From: Paracoccus alkenifer
Lineage (GTDB): Bacteria > Pseudomonadota > Alphaproteobacteria > Rhodobacterales > Rhodobacteraceae
Assembly: GCF_900108405.1 (NCBI RefSeq)
Contig: NZ_FNXG01000005.1
Span: 69,501-133,500 of the forward strand
Direction of reading: 5' to 3'
Length of the DNA: 64,000 bases
Every line of letters begins with the position of its first letter. Positions within the stretch are counted from its first letter, which is position 1. The notes under the pieces were generated by a model, which did not search any database, was not told the DNA's origin, and saw only the letters and a list, made by a program, of their open reading frames with translations. The translations under genes were made by a program, and so were the position numbers. This document shows, in pieces, positions 63,554 to 64,000 of the stretch.

Positions 63554-63877
63554 GTGGAAATTGATGTCGACAACATGTCGCTGGATGATCTCCGCGCCCT
63601 GAAAACCCGCGTTGATCGCGCTATCGCTTCGTTCGACGCGCGCCGCCGGAAAGAGGCCCTGGCCGCGGCCGAGCGTGCCGCGCGCGAGCTTGGCTTCAAT
63701 CTTTCCGACCTGACCGGTGCCGGCCGTGGCCGCCGCGGCGGCTCGGGGGCCGAGCGTGCGCCGAAATACATCAACCCGCAGGACGCGACGCAGACCTGGT
63801 CGGGTCGCGGCCGTCGGCCGGGCTGGGTGGTCGAGCATCTGGAAGCCGGGCGTAACCTTGAGGACCTGCTGGCCTGA
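63554..63877 (+). CDS. hvrA: H-NS family regulator HvrA-like
   Basis: Small nucleoid protein of 107 residues. An N-terminal coiled coil (MSLDDLRALKTRVDRAIASF) is followed by a basic linker and the H-NS DNA-binding motif NPQDATQTWSGRGRRPGWV. GTG at 63554 is the start with an AAAGGAA site upstream. In Rhodobacter hvrA follows regA in the same way and regulates photosynthesis or redox genes. Confidence 0.92.
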   Translation: MEIDVDNMSLDDLRALKTRVDRAIASFDARRRKEALAAAERAARELGFNLSDLTGAGRGRRGGSGAERAPKYINPQDATQTWSGRGRRPGWVVEHLEAGRNLEDLLA

Positions 63878-63901
63878 GCAGGCGCGGGGACGGCGGGCGG
63901 G

Positions 63902-64000
63902 TTAACCGTCCAGCCGTCTCATCAGCGTGGCAAAGCGTTGCAGGAATGCGGCGCGGGTCTCGGTCGGGGGGCGCAGCCGCAGGGTCAGCCCCTGGATGCC
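63902..64000 (-). CDS. 3' end of a truncated gene, product unknown
   Basis: An open frame on the - strand enters from the right edge and ends at TAA (63902-63904), encoding LTLRLRPPTETRAAFLQRF near its C-terminus (32 residues visible). Codon use fits real coding DNA, and it converges on hvrA. Too little is present to name a family. Confidence 0.5.
   Translation of the reverse strand, partial: GIQGLTLRLRPPTETRAAFLQRFATLMRRLDG

Noticed and set aside
1..64000. CRISPR array, insertion sequence or prophage
   Set aside because: No regularly spaced short repeats, transposase, integrase or phage structural genes were recognised on either strand.

Overview
The window looks like a piece of a high-G+C alphaproteobacterial chromosome, most likely a Paracoccus-type member of the Rhodobacteraceae. 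Three gene sets point there: the glutathione-linked formaldehyde route beside xoxF/cycB/xoxJ as described for Paracoccus denitrificans, the regB / senC-regA-hvrA redox locus, and the rho-mnmE-mnmG-rsmG-parA-parB block beside the chromosome origin. This assignment is inference from gene content and order. No insertion sequence, prophage or CRISPR array was seen.

Left part (about 0.1-24.4 kb) is a one-carbon oxidation region. On the + strand is a selenocysteine island: a Sec-containing respiratory formate dehydrogenase (fdnG with in-frame UGA and a SECIS hairpin, fdxH, fdoI), the accessory gene fdhE, then selA, selB and the Sec tRNA gene selC, with selD divergent at the left edge. On the - strand, reading right to left, are gfa, flhA, a ClpP-like protease gene with an acidic N-terminus, a GNAT acetyltransferase gene, fghA, xoxF (with the lanthanide-type Asp pair), cycB, xoxJ, a CX3CW protein, and a periplasmic/ABC module that resembles the PQQ-alcohol-associated ABC genes and the Lut lanthanide-transport genes of Methylorubrum. 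Together these genes encode methanol to formaldehyde (XoxF), to S-hydroxymethylglutathione (Gfa), to S-formylglutathione (FlhA), to formate (FghA), to CO2 (Sec-FDH).

Middle part (24.4-44.1 kb) is the replication-origin neighbourhood and core genes: grpE-hrcA, rph-rdgB-hemW, then the compact - strand operon mnmE-mnmG-rsmG-parA-parB with two parS-like palindromes inside 5' coding ends. Beyond it are rho, hemJ, an intergenic oriC candidate with a perfect DnaA box and an AT-rich stretch (about 35.9-36.2 kb), and aroE-coaE-dnaQ and a YihY-family membrane protein gene on the other side. Next is a complete general-stress-response switch: a HisKA_2-type sensor kinase, ecfG, a 48-codon nepR, an EcfG-type promoter and divergent phyR. 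A serine-acetyltransferase-like gene and a beta-carbonic anhydrase gene follow.

Right part (44.1-64 kb) has a small surface-glycan cluster (GT29-, GT4- and GT2-type glycosyltransferases with an MFS transporter), an ornithine-cyclodeaminase-family gene, an OFA-type MFS gene, a flavoprotein gene that carries a dispersed repeat inside its coding sequence, and the holA-lptE-leuS-DUF3576 block, with leuS containing a compositionally odd stretch. Then come a porin gene with a strong terminator, a YggS-family gene whose 3' end is included in a 171-bp tandem duplication, a PAS-only membrane protein gene behind regB, and senC-regA-hvrA. A truncated - strand gene runs off the right edge.
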